Part shown: positions 9,701 through 21,247 of the stretch, one piece after another | Layout: the number at the start of each line of letters is the position of its first letter | Numbering within the stretch: position 1 is the first letter of the stretch | Assembly (NCBI GenBank): GCA_023213395.1 | Contig: CM041465.1 | Coordinates: 56,613,741-56,677,740 of the forward strand | Source: Cycas panzhihuaensis | Lineage: Eukaryota > Cycadophyta | Reading direction: 5' to 3' | DNA: 64,000 nt | Program-made: the position numbers and the translations under genes | Notes under the pieces: generated by a model | Told to the model about the DNA's origin: nothing | What the model saw: only the letters and a program-made list of their open reading frames with translations | Databases searched by the model: none

Positions 9701-12396
9701 TGGATGCGCGTCTACAAGATAGCTACCTAACTAAATAGGTATGGTAAGAGTGGGTGATAATATGATCGAGAAATAGACCTATAAGTAGGGTAAATACCAC
9801 GCAGGGCACCCCGTGCACTGAAGCGCGAGTTTAGGACCTGCAATGGAATATAGCTACCAAAGGGTGATCCCCCCACTTCAAACAAGAGGTGAGGAGGCAT
9901 AGGGTTAGCTTGGGTTGACCTAAGGGAAGGATCCTCCTACCCTTGGATGGTCAGAAGGGGAAGGAGAGGAACCTTTGAGGGTTTCCCTAGAGCAACGGGA
10001 AACAAAGAAGGATAGGCAAGCAGGTGGCCTATGGACAGGATCACATTGGTTATCCGGTAAAGCGGGGAACCAAAGAAATGGGTCAAGGTATGCCTAAGCA
10101 AACTAACCAAATACACAAATGACAAAAAGAGAAGGAAGCTTGCACGGCAAAAGGAGGGAAAAGGTAAAAAGGAGGATCTCCTAAGGCCTTTCCCTATGGC
10201 TAAAGAAGATGCAAGCAACAAAGTAAATAAAGTAAAGCATGAACCAAAAGCAAGATTGATTTCCTTTCGATTTCCAATAAGTTAATTACTACTTATATAA
10301 AGGAAATTTAGAAGGAAAATGGGATAGAGTGGAGTGAAAGTGTATACCCAGAACGGAAGCGTGTCGTGATGATGGCGCTCCCAAGAGGCACCCAAAGCTA
10401 CTCCATAAGGCGCGAAGGTCGTGAGGCGTCGCAACGGATCGAAGTGAGGGGCTCCCTTACCTTCCCTGGAAAAATACTAAAGTACAAAACCAAGGAAAGA
10501 AAGAGGCCAAATACTAGCAACAAATGAGGTATAAAAGTACAACATGCATGGGAGCACTTACCAGCAAAGGGGCAAATGGAGAAAGGTCCTTTGCACTTTC
10601 GAACACCTGCGAGCAAACGGCAACCTCCCCCTTTCCGAAGAAAGGGTACTAGCATGCAATAGAAAGATTCTAACAATACAAGTCTATACAAACCAAATAT
10701 AAACTTAAACACATATATGTTAGCATCAACACAATGATGATAATATGTAAAGGAGGATAACCAAAGCAAAGAGAAAGTAACTGGTAAGCCTCAGAGTGGC
10801 CCACCTCCCGCAAAGAACAACCCCAACCTCCCCCAAAGACCACAAGGCATCGAGGGCAAGGCTAAGAAGGATGGCTAGAAATAGTAGCAAGGGAGTTGAG
10901 AGGAGCCAAAGAAGACCTACGGCAAACCGAGGTGTTATGAAGAGCAAACCGGGCTGCCGGGAAAGAGTTGGGCTAAGAACAAGCAGTCGGGACTTATGTG
11001 AGTTGCCTAGACCTAAGCACAAGCCCTCAAATCAGTGTTGTAACATGTGACAGCGCTGATTTTAGCAGCTAAGGGAGGCCCAACAAACCCTTATTTGAGT
11101 GCCAAGGACAGCATGGGGCAAGAGGGAAGGTTTGGGGGGCTAAAAGCTGCTTGAGGAGTGTGGAAGGTGGTACGGAATCCACCCAGCTCTCTCCCAAACC
11201 CTATGTCAACCCCTCTTTTCCACTGCCTTGAGCAACAAATGCAGGCAAGGAGGCACTAATAACAGAAGTAAAACAGTCCAATACAAAAGGGAAACAACCT
11301 TCACAAACCCAAGCAAGAGGACAAGCAAGATAGGGCATTAATTGAATAAGAAAAATAACTCAAATCAATGAATACCTTAGAGGAGGAGGAGAGGCTCTTG
11401 CCTCAGTCAAGGGTTAGTAAGGAGAGGCTGAGAAATCAGCCCAAAAACTATGGTGTAGCAGGTTTAGAACCCTGCTAATAGAGTTGGAGGAAGAACACCT
11501 GCACTTAGAACGCTTGATGGCTGCTTGGGCAAGAATCCACTGAAACCTCTCCAAAGGGGCCCTCTCCAAGGTGTGTGAAGGGCTGGGAAAATGTCCTAAC
11601 CACACCAAAAGAGAGCTGGGTGCTAGAGGAGAGGCGCAGGTCTTGTAGCAGTAGCAGGACAACAGAGAATAGTAGATCACAGCATGGTTTCCTTAAGGAG
11701 CAATCCAAAAAGTGAGCCAAAAAATCTCAAAAATGAGTAAATCATGACTTAAGTACCTAAGCCAAACCCTAAAGCGTGTGATTAGGGTGCGGCTGGCAAT
11801 GAGTTAAGTCGCGAGACATGTGGCAGTTTTGTAATAAATGCGAAATTACCACGACGAATTTTAAAAAAATAAATTAGAACAGTCATACCGCTGCAAAATC
11901 TGCAGTACCGAGGATTTTCTGGTGGTACGGCAAAAATCTCGGCGGTATTCGCCCGAAGGCAAAACCAGGCCTGGCCAGCCAGCCTAGGTTGGGGGAAGAT
12001 AACAAAAAGAGCCAATAGGGGGATAAGACACCTACCCGGGGGTAAACAAGCCAACAAACGGGTCCAAAAGAGCAAAAATAGGGCTCAAACGGTGTGGCAA
12101 GTCAACCAAACAATGATGGGTCATCACACGGGCTGAGGTGGCGTAAGCTAAATGGATCTTGGAGCGAAGAGGACAGAATACAGGAAGTGGAGTGGCCACA
12201 CTTGCTGGGAGTGTGCCCCTGCTATAGTCGTCATAGGCTAAAATAAGTGTAGACGAAGACAAAATCGTCTACAAGGCCACAAACATATAGACATGTAAGC
12301 AAACACTTACCAAAAGAAAGCGATGATAAGGTGAGAAATATACCTACACTTACCTGAGTCGGTAATTCCATATCCATTCCTAGGAGCCGGGAAACA
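9701..12396 (-). repeat. 3' LTR of element B (2.7 kb)
   Basis: Bounded by TGGATGCGCG on the left and GGAAACA on the right (minus: TGTTTCC...GCATCCA). It aligns end to end with the 5' LTR at 21248-22022 except for about 1.95 kb (roughly 10160-12112) that the 5' copy lacks. The terminal words match the LTRs of element D, so B and D are the same or sister families. Confidence 0.9.
11882..11950 (-). promoter_or_regulatory. GGTACC-type inverted-repeat module in LTR of B
   Basis: The paired words TACCGAGGATTTT and AAAATCTCGGCGGTA, with CATACCGCTGCA and GGTGGTACGG, form overlapping inverted repeats at the position equivalent to the palindromes of the D and E LTRs. Confidence 0.45.
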
Positions 12397-12412
12397 CTGC
12401 CCCCTTGGCAGC
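12397..12412 (-). other. Polypurine tract of element B
   Basis: The minus strand reads GCTGCCAAGGGGGCAG directly before the 3' LTR. It is identical to the tract before the 3' LTR of element D (54031-54041). Confidence 0.75.
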
Positions 12413-12754
12413 AGAGCCTCGCCGCTCGGAAGCCTGGTGCAATAGCAAATGCTGGCAACACCACTATCAGTAGCACATGTGTATACAGATATATCAATCA
12501 AGATCATAACAGTAGGTAAGGGTACTGGTAAGTGTCATGGCAAAATGCGTGGATACAAAAGCAGCGATGGAGACAACATAGGGGCTGCCTATGAGCCACT
12601 TGGGAACCGACTGGAAAAATGGAAAAGGCGAGGGGGCTGTCCCTACCACAAAAGATGCAGAAAGACGTGTATAACCAAGTAAAAGACCAAACAGAGTTAG
12701 TAGTCGCCATAGTTTAACCTCATTAGCAGCTAGGTTTCGAAGGTGTGAATGGGT

Positions 12755-13249
12755 CGCAAAGCAAACTGTAAGACGACCTGGGGCTTGAGCGATAGGGCGG
12801 CCGGACAAGCCTCAGGGACGGTTAGCAAGGAGAGGAAGGCGATGCTCAAGGATGAGGCGAACGAGACTATCTGCCTCAGCGTTGAGGGCCCGAGGGATAT
12901 GCTGGATATCGACAGAAGAGAAGCAGGCCAGGAGAGATCTGGCAGCAGAAGCAAGAGTCCTCAAGTGAGGGCATCGCACCTAGTAAACCTGGGTGAGATG
13001 AGACACCACAACTTGAGAGTCACAAAGCAAAACGATGTATCCGTGATGGAAACTGAGAGCATCAGTAAGAGCTTCAATAGTAGCTATATATTCAACTTCG
13101 TTGTTAGTAGCCTCTGGGAGGAAGATCCCAAAGCAGAGGAGATCGTGTCTAGAGGGGCTGCGGAGAATCCATGCAACGGCAGAAGGTCCAAGGTTACCAC
13201 GACTTCTGTTGTCAGTAAAGATGTAGATGGACATGGGTGACACAAAGTC
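12755..13249 (-). pseudogene. Element B extra (archaeal-type) RNase H, separate from pol
   Basis: On the minus strand this starts MSIYIFTDNRSRG and continues with FLPEATNNEVEY, LLCDSQVVVSHL and RALNAEADSLV. These are the four acidic positions of RNase HI (D, E, D, D). Typical enzymes have FTDGGSRGNP; here both glycines after TD are changed and a TAG follows TQVY near 12985, so it is probably dead. It lies downstream of the antisense gene and just before the polypurine tract. An additional aRNH is a known trait of Tat-lineage elements, and its position far from pol is notable. Confidence 0.75.
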
Positions 13250-13749
13250 CTGGTAGTCAATAGATAATGAAAGCAACACTCAAAAGGCAAGTAGAAAGTG
13301 GCCGTGAAGGTTAGGAGGACCTAGTAATGAGGTTACCCAAGGTGAGAGCAAGCGGTTCGATCACCAACAAAGAGTGGTCAGAGGAAAAGGCCTTCTAGGG
13401 CGCCAAAAGGTCGCTTCGGGAAGCGAAACATGCCCCTGGCCAAGGGAGCATTCCCTTTAGGGACCCCAAGAGCGAAAAAGGACTGCAGAAATGAGTCTAG
13501 GGTGATGAAACGAGCTAAACAAGTATAAACTTGGGTATGCGCGGGAGTGGCACACAAAGCGAGACAGAAGGGCACAGGAAAAAAGTGCAGAAATGAGGCA
13601 CCATAAATGCACCTGCGAGGAAGCGCAAAAAGGGTGTCAACAGATCACAACGGTGACAGGGCCAGAAGGCAAAGATAATCAGGGAAATGGGATGGTCCCA
13701 ACGGCTGTCGCAGAGCCAAAAATGGAAGAAGTGCCCGTTGGGGCCCCCG

Positions 13750-13760
13750 CCTATATAAGG
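13750..13760 (+). promoter_or_regulatory. TATA box of the antisense gene in element B
   Basis: CCTATATAAGG lies about 30 bases upstream of a leader segment that is conserved with element D (minus, 52673-52683, same 11 bases and the same GC-rich CCCCCG before it). Transcription from here would run opposite to the retrotransposon RNA. Confidence 0.65.
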
Positions 13761-13784
13761 AAATCAAACGGAAAATGGATTCAT

Positions 13785-13921
13785 TTTCACTGGCTCTCAT
13801 GAGAAACCAGAGCCATTTCCTTACGTAATGGAGCGCTGCCCAACTTTGGAGGCACGCAGGGAGAGATCGGACCGTTGGATCAGAGATCAGAGAGAGCCAG
13901 CGAGATCGGCAGGATGAGATG
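13785..13921 (+). other. Leader exon of the antisense gene in element B
   Basis: This segment is conserved with element D (minus, about 52645-52513) and ends at an aligned donor (GAGATG/GTGACA, 13922). Short ATG-started frames exist, but they do not keep the same frame between copies, so I treat it as mainly untranslated. The exact transcript start is inferred from the TATA position. Confidence 0.45.
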
Positions 13922-14189
13922 GTGACAGTGAGACCGGATCCAGTGAGTGGATGTCACTAAACCCAACCCATTTCGAAGTTTTAATTTCATTGGTTTTTTG
14001 TAATTTTTATGTGATTTTAGTACCCCTTATGGGCAATCAGAGGCCTCTCAGAGTCCGAATCGGACCCAGAAAGAGGCAAGGACCTGGGCATTAGGGAGCC
14101 CTGGTCCCGGTGGGCCCCACGGGGTCCACCAGAAGAATTTTTTTTGGTTTTTCAGGGCAAAAATCTCCCCTTTTGGGGGATCACCATTC

Positions 14190-14287
14190 GTACCGCGGTA
14201 ATGATCGCGGTGATGTGACCATTACTGCGGGACCCGATCACCGTGGGACCCATGCTAAACTTAGCGGTACCGCTAAGTTTGGCATGG
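14190..14287 (+). promoter_or_regulatory. GGTACC palindrome module in first intron of antisense gene (B)
   Basis: 14250-14287 is a 38-bp palindrome with one mismatched pair, centred on TTAGCGGTACCGCTAA; the inner 24 bp (14257-14280) are perfect. Upstream, CCGCGGTAAT / ATTACTGCGG and GATCGCGGTGAT / GATCACCGTGG form further inverted repeats. The same core is in the LTR of element E (26661-26686) and, slightly changed, in D. It lies between the TATA box and the PMD exon. Confidence 0.7.
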
Positions 14288-14424
14288 TACGAAGGCAGAA
14301 AAGGAGAAAAAATATAAGAGGGGCCAAAAGAGCCCCCCAAATCACAGGCAGAGAGAGTTTTGAGAGAGTAAGGAGTGATGATAATTGACATGAAGCTAAC
14401 TTTGATCATTTTTTATGTGGACAG

Positions 14425-15626
14425 GATGTCATCGCGGTGGATAACCGTGAGAACGTAGGTATGGTTATGTTGAGTTACATGGAGATGGCGTCATAGGAGG
14501 ACAAGGAGATCCTGCAGAGGTGTGGCCTATACAAGGCCCTCAAGACACCTCAGTATGCATCAGATCAGAGGTTGCTGGTCGACATAGTATCCCTTTGGGA
14601 TAGGTGGAGACATGTGTTACACCTACCTCAGGTAGGTGATGTGATGGTTACGCCGAGGGATATATGGCAGATACTAGGAGTACCGGTGACAGGGAGGCCG
14701 GTGAGACTGGGGACGCTGCCTAACACCGAGGCAGCACATAGGGAGATAGCCATGTTCTTCACAGGAGCTTATAGGTGGGAGCGGAGGGGAGCTCCCCTCC
14801 AGACCATACTGATGTCAGGGATTCCTTGGGCAAGGAAGTTGGTTATACTGTGCGTTCTATTCCAGATTTCCTAGAAATAGAACTATAAGGAGATACTGGG
14901 TGGCTGGTTGGATGCAGTTTACCGCTGCGAAGCTAGCGAGAGGATGGATTGGGCGACCTTGATAGCACGGAACCTCGTCACCCAGCTAGACACTATCAGG
15001 ATGACCGGCAGAGGCGGGTTATCATATAAAGACACCGCTACAAAGGCCGGTTTTTCAATCATTTCGCGGCAATGGCACCAGCGGGGGGACCACACCCCAT
15101 CACAGAGTGGGCCCCGATGGTCCATAGGTGGAAGACTCGGTTGAGAGGGACAGAGGACCAGGCCCATATCCGACGATCGGTGGAGGCAACATCATTGGAC
15201 CTCCTCACCCTACCAGACTACGTAGCGGAGCCCTATAGGACGGTGAGGTGGGACAGTGATGATGAGGCAGGCAGAGCAGGAGCGCCCATAGGCGATGATG
15301 ATGGAGATGATGGAGGAGATAGGGTCGGCCCGTCACGACCTACAGGAGAGGCAGGTCCCTCAAGGACGGCAAGAGGCGCAGAGGGTCCATCTGGGGCTGC
15401 CAAATGAGAGGCAGGCCCATCAGGAGTGCAAGACGAGAGCAGGGGGCCCATGACTAGGGCCCGCAGGCTACAGATCGTGAGGGGATCTGGAGGGACGAGA
15501 GCTGAGCCAGTCCCTACGAGGAGGGAGGCCAGGTAGAGGAGGTACCTGAGGATGAGGCACCCACAGCTGGCAGAGAGCCAGGAGGGGAGGATGCCGCACG
15601 ACCAGAGGAGCCGGCAGCCACAGCAG
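14425..15626 (+). pseudogene. Antisense PMD-like gene in element B, main exon
   Basis: The exon starts after an acceptor (GTGGACAG, to 14424) and ends at a donor (GTGAGA, 15627). The N-terminal half matches the plant mobile domain pattern seen in MAIL1/MAIN-type proteins: LLVDIVSLWDRWRHVLHLP, then VTPRDIWQILGVPVTGRPV, then ERMDWATLIARNLVTQLD and HPITEWAPMVHRW. A long Gly/Pro/acidic tail follows. Stops near 14494 and 14872 and a frameshift near 15030 break it. It is transcribed opposite to the host element. The PMD call is from memory of the family pattern, not a search. Confidence 0.65.
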
Positions 15627-15732
15627 GTGAGACCTAACATTTTCCAGTGTCGTTTGGCATCCAGATAGATATTTGATTTGATTATGATATATGGTGGGAT
15701 ACATACTGACACATGGCATGTTACATTGGTAG

Positions 15733-16326
15733 GTGCAATAGAGATCTGGAGATTGATAGAGGCTGTGGTGAGGGAGATATTCCCTCAGGTATATGTAGAG
15801 GGGCAACCACCCATCCAGACAGGAGATGAGCCTAGAGCAACAGGTGCCCACATGGAGGCATTCGCCCTGTTGGTGAAGGTGAGGGACATATGGGCCGTAG
15901 AGTCCCAAGAGCACGTGACATCCCGGGGACAGCTACAGAAGGAGTGCGATAAGGCGAAGCGTGAGAGGGATGAGCTACGTGAACGGGTGCAGGCTCTAGA
16001 GGCACAGAGCAGAGCAGGCAGAGATGCCGAGAGCAGAGTCCAGAGTGGTACTCACAGAGCGCCTCAGAGTCACGGAGGAGGGACTCCAAGGGGAAAGGGA
16101 TCGTATCCAGGCCTGATACGATCAGCTGGTAGCACAGATAGCGTCGAGGTCGAGCCGGAGTAGGACGCAGACCCACACGGCGATGACGACCTCGAGACGA
16201 CCACAAGATGAGGGGAGCGAGGCAGGTAGCTCATGGAGGCCTAGGAGGAGCCTGAGAGGGATGTGGTCCCCAGGAGAGGGATCACATAGACTGGGAGATG
16301 GTACCCCAGGAGTGGGGTAGCAGTAG
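15733..16326 (+). pseudogene. Antisense PMD-like gene in element B, last exon
   Basis: It starts after an acceptor (ATTGGTAG, to 15732) at the same position as in A and D. It encodes VVREIFPQVYVEGQPPIQ, HMEAFALLVKVRDIWAVES, then a strongly charged heptad-like stretch (KECDKAKRERDELRERVQALE) expected to form a coiled coil. The frame is then lost relative to A and D, although the DNA remains homologous to about 16326. PMD plus coiled coil suggests an oligomeric protein; that is inference. Confidence 0.55.
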
Positions 16327-16885
16327 AGTAGGAGATGTACATATGATTTTGACAGGGAAAGCACGGGCCTCCAGGGGGTCATATATAGGATCATATGATT
16401 GTACCCCCCCTGCAAGGACACCGGCTTCCCAGATGTATGATGTAACATAATTTTTGGATGTATATATATACGAGGTAATTGGAACCCCATTTGGATATGA
16501 GATGCTATGTATATATCATATGTGGATGACATGTATGTTTATTTTGTATGTTATAAATGTTATGCTGTGAATATTTTATGTTATGAATATTTTATTATAT
16601 GATACACACGTTCCCTTCTATGTATGGCTATATGTCTAACAGGAGCACACATACACGTCGTGAGTGGAGACGACAGAGAGGTGTGAGGTTAGAGGATAGA
16701 GTGGTATACACGTCTGCGGAAGAGCATAGCGGAATATGCGAAGGAAACGGTAGGCAGGAGAGAGGAGCGACGATGCTCCAAAGCGTCGTCCTGATTGGGG
16801 AATGCCCAAGCAGGAAGACAAAAGTTCCCGAGAGGGTGCGAGAACGCAGGTTCCATGGAAGGAACCAAAAAAGAAGAAGAAGGAT
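16327..16885. other. Non-coding spacer after the antisense gene in element B
   Basis: This is AT-rich (TATATATA runs near 16460 and 16510) with degenerate TATGTTATAAATGTTATG-like repeats around 16545-16600. It is homologous to 1059-1634 and 49463-50090. No gene is seen. Confidence 0.5.
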
Positions 16886-16942
16886 CCACCTTAAATTGCC
16901 ATTCTACCCATGGTTAGGAAGAATGGGGACAACTTAAGGTGG
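16886..16942 (-). ncRNA. Conserved post-pol RNA hairpin (copy in B)
   Basis: The arms are CCACCTTAAATTG and CAACTTAAGGTGG (plus orientation; one G-U type pair), with an inner CCATTC/GAATGG stem. Compared with D and E the pair U-A at arm position 4 has become C-G on both sides, a compensatory change. Confidence 0.7.
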
Positions 16943-16987
16943 TAGTTTAGGCTCATTTCAGAGTAGGGCGAAGGGATCGCCGAAAGA

Positions 16988-18800
16988 TCATGCGTAAAAC
17001 TTCTTAAGGAATTTCCCATTAACAGCTTTCTCAAATTCAAGCCCTTCTAGGGTGGCTATCCTGTAGGCACCATTACTGAGGGATTCGATAATGACGAAAA
17101 GACCAACCCATCAAGGTTTGAACTTGGTCAAGCGATCATGGAGATACTCAAGCTTGAGGACGTGGTCCCCAGGAAACAAAGGACTGGAACGAAGATGTTT
17201 ATCGTAGGTCCTTTGTGAGTGAGCTTTGGATGCCAAGTTAGCCTGATAAATGGCTAAGCGTCTCTCATCCAAAGCCTCGAGGTCCAGAAGGTGAGCCTGA
17301 CGGATCAACTCTTCGTCGATGAGACCTCGAAGGGAGACTCGTAAAGAAGGAATCTCAACTAGGTGGGGCACAGAGCCCGCTAAGTGCTCAAGTAGGGCTT
17401 CATCATCCTCGAAGTAATCCACCTCATGGATGACCTTACTTCGAGTAGATGAAGTACTAGAGGGAGTAGAAGCAACATGATCGTGATGGTCATCAGGTTG
17501 CTCAACTTCCTCGCAAGACTCTGAAGGAGAGCCATAAGGAGGCTCCTTAGAAGGAGCGAAAGGCAGTTCTTCGAAGCCATCGCCTGTGGGGGGTGATGAG
17601 GGAGAAGAATTGATGATGGGTAGGTCAACACGAGTGATGACATGTGACACACAGGAGTGGCTAGCCTCACCAATGAGAGAGGTTCTAGACGGGGGTCTAG
17701 AACAAGACGGGTACGACCTACTGGTGCGGAGGAAAGAGACGGGGTGAAGATAATCCTCATCCTCATCGTGTGACTCGTCATCACTAAACGAAGCAAGGTA
17801 CCCATAACTCCCAACGCCAATAGGGACGAACCGCATGAGGCTAGGGGAAGAAGATGCGGGATCTTCTTCGGATGGGTTAGGTATGCCAATAAAGCAGGCC
17901 AAGGCGTACGTAGCAAGACCTCAGTTTGTCGAATTGGTGGAATGAATTTGTTTGGTAAATGGGCGTTCGCGGGGAATCACTCTCATCCGTCCATCATGGA
18001 CGAATTTAAGTTGTCCCCAAAGAGTCGAGTACACGGCTCCCATTTGGTTGAGCTATAGACGACCTAAAAGGAGGTTGTAGTCAACGTCAATGTCGAGGAC
18101 TACAACATTGGCAAGAACAGTCTTGCCCTCAAGGGTGAGCAGAATCATGACAGATCCCAAAGGGGTCTTCTCGCTACCGTCATAACCTTGGCATCGCCAT
18201 GGAACAGGTTCCAAGGCAGAGATACCAAGCTCTTGCATGACATGCAAGGGTATGGCATCGATAGAAGAATCATTGTCAATAATAGTCCTTCGAAGGGTAC
18301 AATCGGGTGTATCGATAGTGATAGTGAATGGGAAGTTCCACTGACGTTCCCTTTCACCGGCGGGAGGAAGATCCTTAAGATCAAATGAGATAATGGGTCC
18401 ACAACTTTAGGTAACGCCCAAAGCATGGACAGGTGCATCACTTGATCCTAAAGCTTTCAGGAGGAGGGCCCGCTGCTCGGGATAACTCCTCAAAATGTCC
18501 ATCAAGGACATTCCTGCGGCAACAATATGAAGTTCGTCCACGATAGAGAAGGGCTTACCCTTCGTCGTAGGTTGGGTAAGTGCCCTTCAGAAATCATAAC
18601 GACCTGGGCATACAGGAATGGCCTTGGAAAAGAGAGGTATTTCTGGAGGGAGGTTCTCTATAAGAGGGTCGAAATAAGCAGAAGAAGAAGAAGCTCCCAC
18701 TACTTCCTTGGCGGCTTGGGACCGCGTAAGGGCATAGGAAGGAGTTGCTTTAAGCAACTGGATCACCTTCTTCCCCTTATTCCGGGGTCACGAAGGTGAT
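16988..18800 (-). pseudogene. Element B protease fused to integrase C-terminal region
   Basis: On minus: protease motifs LGISALEPVPWRCQGYDGSE and VVLDIDVDYNLLLGR, WGQLKFVHDGRM, the linker to YFEDDEALLEHLAGS, then directly EIPSLRVSLRGLIDEELIR. That is the region just after the integrase catalytic core in D. It continues through QANLASKAHSQRTYDKHLR, GDHVLKLEYLHDRL and KFLKKFYA with stop at 16988. One open frame (17111-17902) spans the junction, so the deletion of RT, RNase H and integrase core was in frame. Stops after LLLGR and after LTKFKP show later decay. Confidence 0.75.
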
Positions 18801-21075
18801 GGGGTACGATGGCTAGGGGAACAAGAGGAAGAAGACGAGTTCTGAGCACCCTTCCCTTTGTCGCGGGAAGGACGGGGATCAGGCGATCTTTCTCAGTTCT
18901 AGTTATTCTTGGTTTGGGTGTTGCGATCACGTTCCCCATATTTAGGGAATGGATCCTTATGAACTAGTTAGTCTAAATTAGGCCTTGAGGCCCGTTTGGG
19001 GGAAGAGTCGCATCGAGGGATATCTTTAGGATGCTGGGCCCTATAACACGAATCATCGTGGAAGCACTCCCCATAAATGGAGCACCACTTCTTCTCAAGC
19101 GGAGGGTCTGACCTTCTCGCTTGAGAGGACTGGGCATTTCCATTCCTGGGGAAAGGAGCTTGGGTTGTTTGTTGGACTTGTTTGTTGGATGTAGGAGATG
19201 AAGGAGCCTGAAGCTTGAGTTCCTTCATCGTACGCTCAAATGAGCGCATGGCTGATGTGAGAGGGTTTAAAGTCCTTTCAGTCGAATGAGAGGAAGACCA
19301 GGTAGGTTGTGAAGGTTTGGTATCTTTGGTTGGGGGTGGTGCCTCACAGCACTATGAGGGCTTAAGAGGTTTCTTGAGATAAGCTTGGATCTCAATAGCC
19401 TCCAATGCCAAACACTTGGCAATCGCAGAGTCGCATGTGGCCGCTCCCATTTTAAGGACTTCCACATGCACTTTAGGACGAAGTGCATTGACAAAGAGGT
19501 CTCGCTTCAACTCCTCGGGCAATGTTGCCTTAGTGGAGTGAAGCAAGTCATGAAATCGCCGCACAAAGTCACGATTCATTTCATCGTGACCTTGTTTGAG
19601 CGAAAGGAGCGACTTCATTCCGCTCTTGAATGGATGGGCTACATCAAAATAGTTGATAAACTCGTCCACCAATTGCTGGAATGAATGGATGGAATGGGCA
19701 GGGAGATGGTAGAACCACTTAAGGGCGTCACCCTGCAAGGATTGCGAGAATAATTTCATTAAAATGTGGTCGTAAGCCCAATAATCGATGCATGCCATAG
19801 AAAAGCTACGCGCATGCTCCGCCAGGTCTTGCGACAAAGTTCCGTTGAATCTAGGAACTTCAGGGGGATTAGGTGGCAGATTGGTTCTTAATACCTCAAT
19901 GGATAGAGGTGTTGACCTAAAGTCCATGAAGGGGTGTGCCCTCGCCTGGACCATAGGATCAACGAATGATGTAGCGGGTAATGAACAAGGAGAATACAGG
20001 GGTGGCACACCCATCCCTCCTTGAGGAAACTCCCCATGTTGGGAAGAGGCGTGGGGCTAGGTGCCTTGGAAGGGAGTCGGGTTCCCTTGCGAAGGCACAA
20101 CAAATGGAATTACACTAGATGATGGAAAAGATGGATGCGGAACCAGGTTTTGCCCATATGGGCCAGCCGTAGGTGGAGCGACCCCATATGGGTGTAGCGG
20201 ATCCACCCCATAAGCTGGGAGATGGCTTCCTCTACCCTGCCCCCAAGGTTGAGAAGTATACCCTGGGGGAACATAGAAGGAAGCACTAACGTGTTGGTTT
20301 TAAGGGTGTGTGGGAGCGGGTCCCACATGACTGGTAGCTGAAAGGTTAATAAGACCGACAAGCCTACTAGGAAAGGTATGCGCCACATTAGGGGATGGCA
20401 CATTAGTTTGGCTAGGGACGGGTATGCTAACCTTCAATTGAGGGAAAGACATACCACAGGAAGATCTCGAAACACTAAGAACTCGATGAGAAACGGAAGG
20501 CGCAACATGTGCCCCCACTACAGGAATAGAAAAGAGCGGGACACATGCGTAGGCATAAAGGGATTGGTTGTCAAAGGAAGAGTAGATGAGGATGAGGCAT
20601 GCGGGGGAGGAGTGGAAGAAGAAGAGGCTCCTGTACGCAGAGCATCCTCAAACCATCCAGGATGCGGTTGAAAGCGTGCCACACGGCGACACTCATTGAG
20701 AGCTTCAACTACGTCGATGGGAGGGGTTCCTACATACCTCGAACGAGGTAGGCCCCTCGGGATGCTCCTCATAAGAGTCACCGATTGAGTGGTAAGTCTC
20801 AAGAGGAACGGATCCTTCTACCGCATGGGTAGAGGGATGGATGTTGAGTGAGTGATGTTGGTCATTCGGGTAATAAAGGGGTTCATCACCCTCTTGGGTG
20901 GACCCCACAATAGAGAAAGGAAAATCATGGGTTTCTAAAGTTGAAGTGTGGTAGGCCCAATTAGAAGAGTATCCCTCCATATCCAAATCAGAATCTGGCA
21001 AAGGAAGAGGGTGATACTCAGGGTCTTCTAACAATGGAGGTAGACCGCGTAAGCGACGAGAAAAGCATCACATGC
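18800..21075 (-). pseudogene. Element B gag (broken)
   Basis: Homologous along its length to gag of A, D and E. The N-terminal LRGLPPLLEDPEYHPLP is at 21070-21000, with DMEGYSSNWAYH and SYEEHPEGP after it. The capsid-like core is one open frame at 19352-20014 (FSMACIDYWAYDHILMKLFSQSLQGD, NYFDVAHPFKSGMKSLLSLKQGHDEMNRDFVRRFHDLLH). The knuckle is C-x2-Y/H-x4-H-x4-C near 19040-19090 (KKWCSIYGECFHDDSCYRAQ). The stop next to the expected start and several frameshifts indicate a pseudogene. Gag would package the RNA of an active relative. Confidence 0.75.
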
Positions 21076-21227
21076 AAGGTCAACCAACAATGTTAAGGAA
21101 AAAGAGAGGGCGGTAAAGGCACACATGTTGGGGGCTGCCCAACGAAGAGGTCGAAATAGGTGAAAAAGGATCACAAAAAGGTAGCAAAACCAATGGAAGA
21201 GAGTGGAAACTAGCTCCCTTACTGGCA

Positions 21228-21247
21228 GTCCCCAGTATGGTCGCCAG
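21228..21247 (-). other. Primer-binding site of element B
   Basis: The minus strand reads CTGGCGACCATACTGGGGAC immediately inside the 5' LTR and is followed by TGCCAG, so the site is framed by a short CTGGC/GCCAG inverted repeat. It is not iMet type. Confidence 0.65.

Noticed and set aside
11414-11720. Minus-strand frames of 70-88 codons in the B 3' LTR
   Set aside because: They lie inside LTR sequence deleted from the partner LTR; no conserved protein pattern and no start context.
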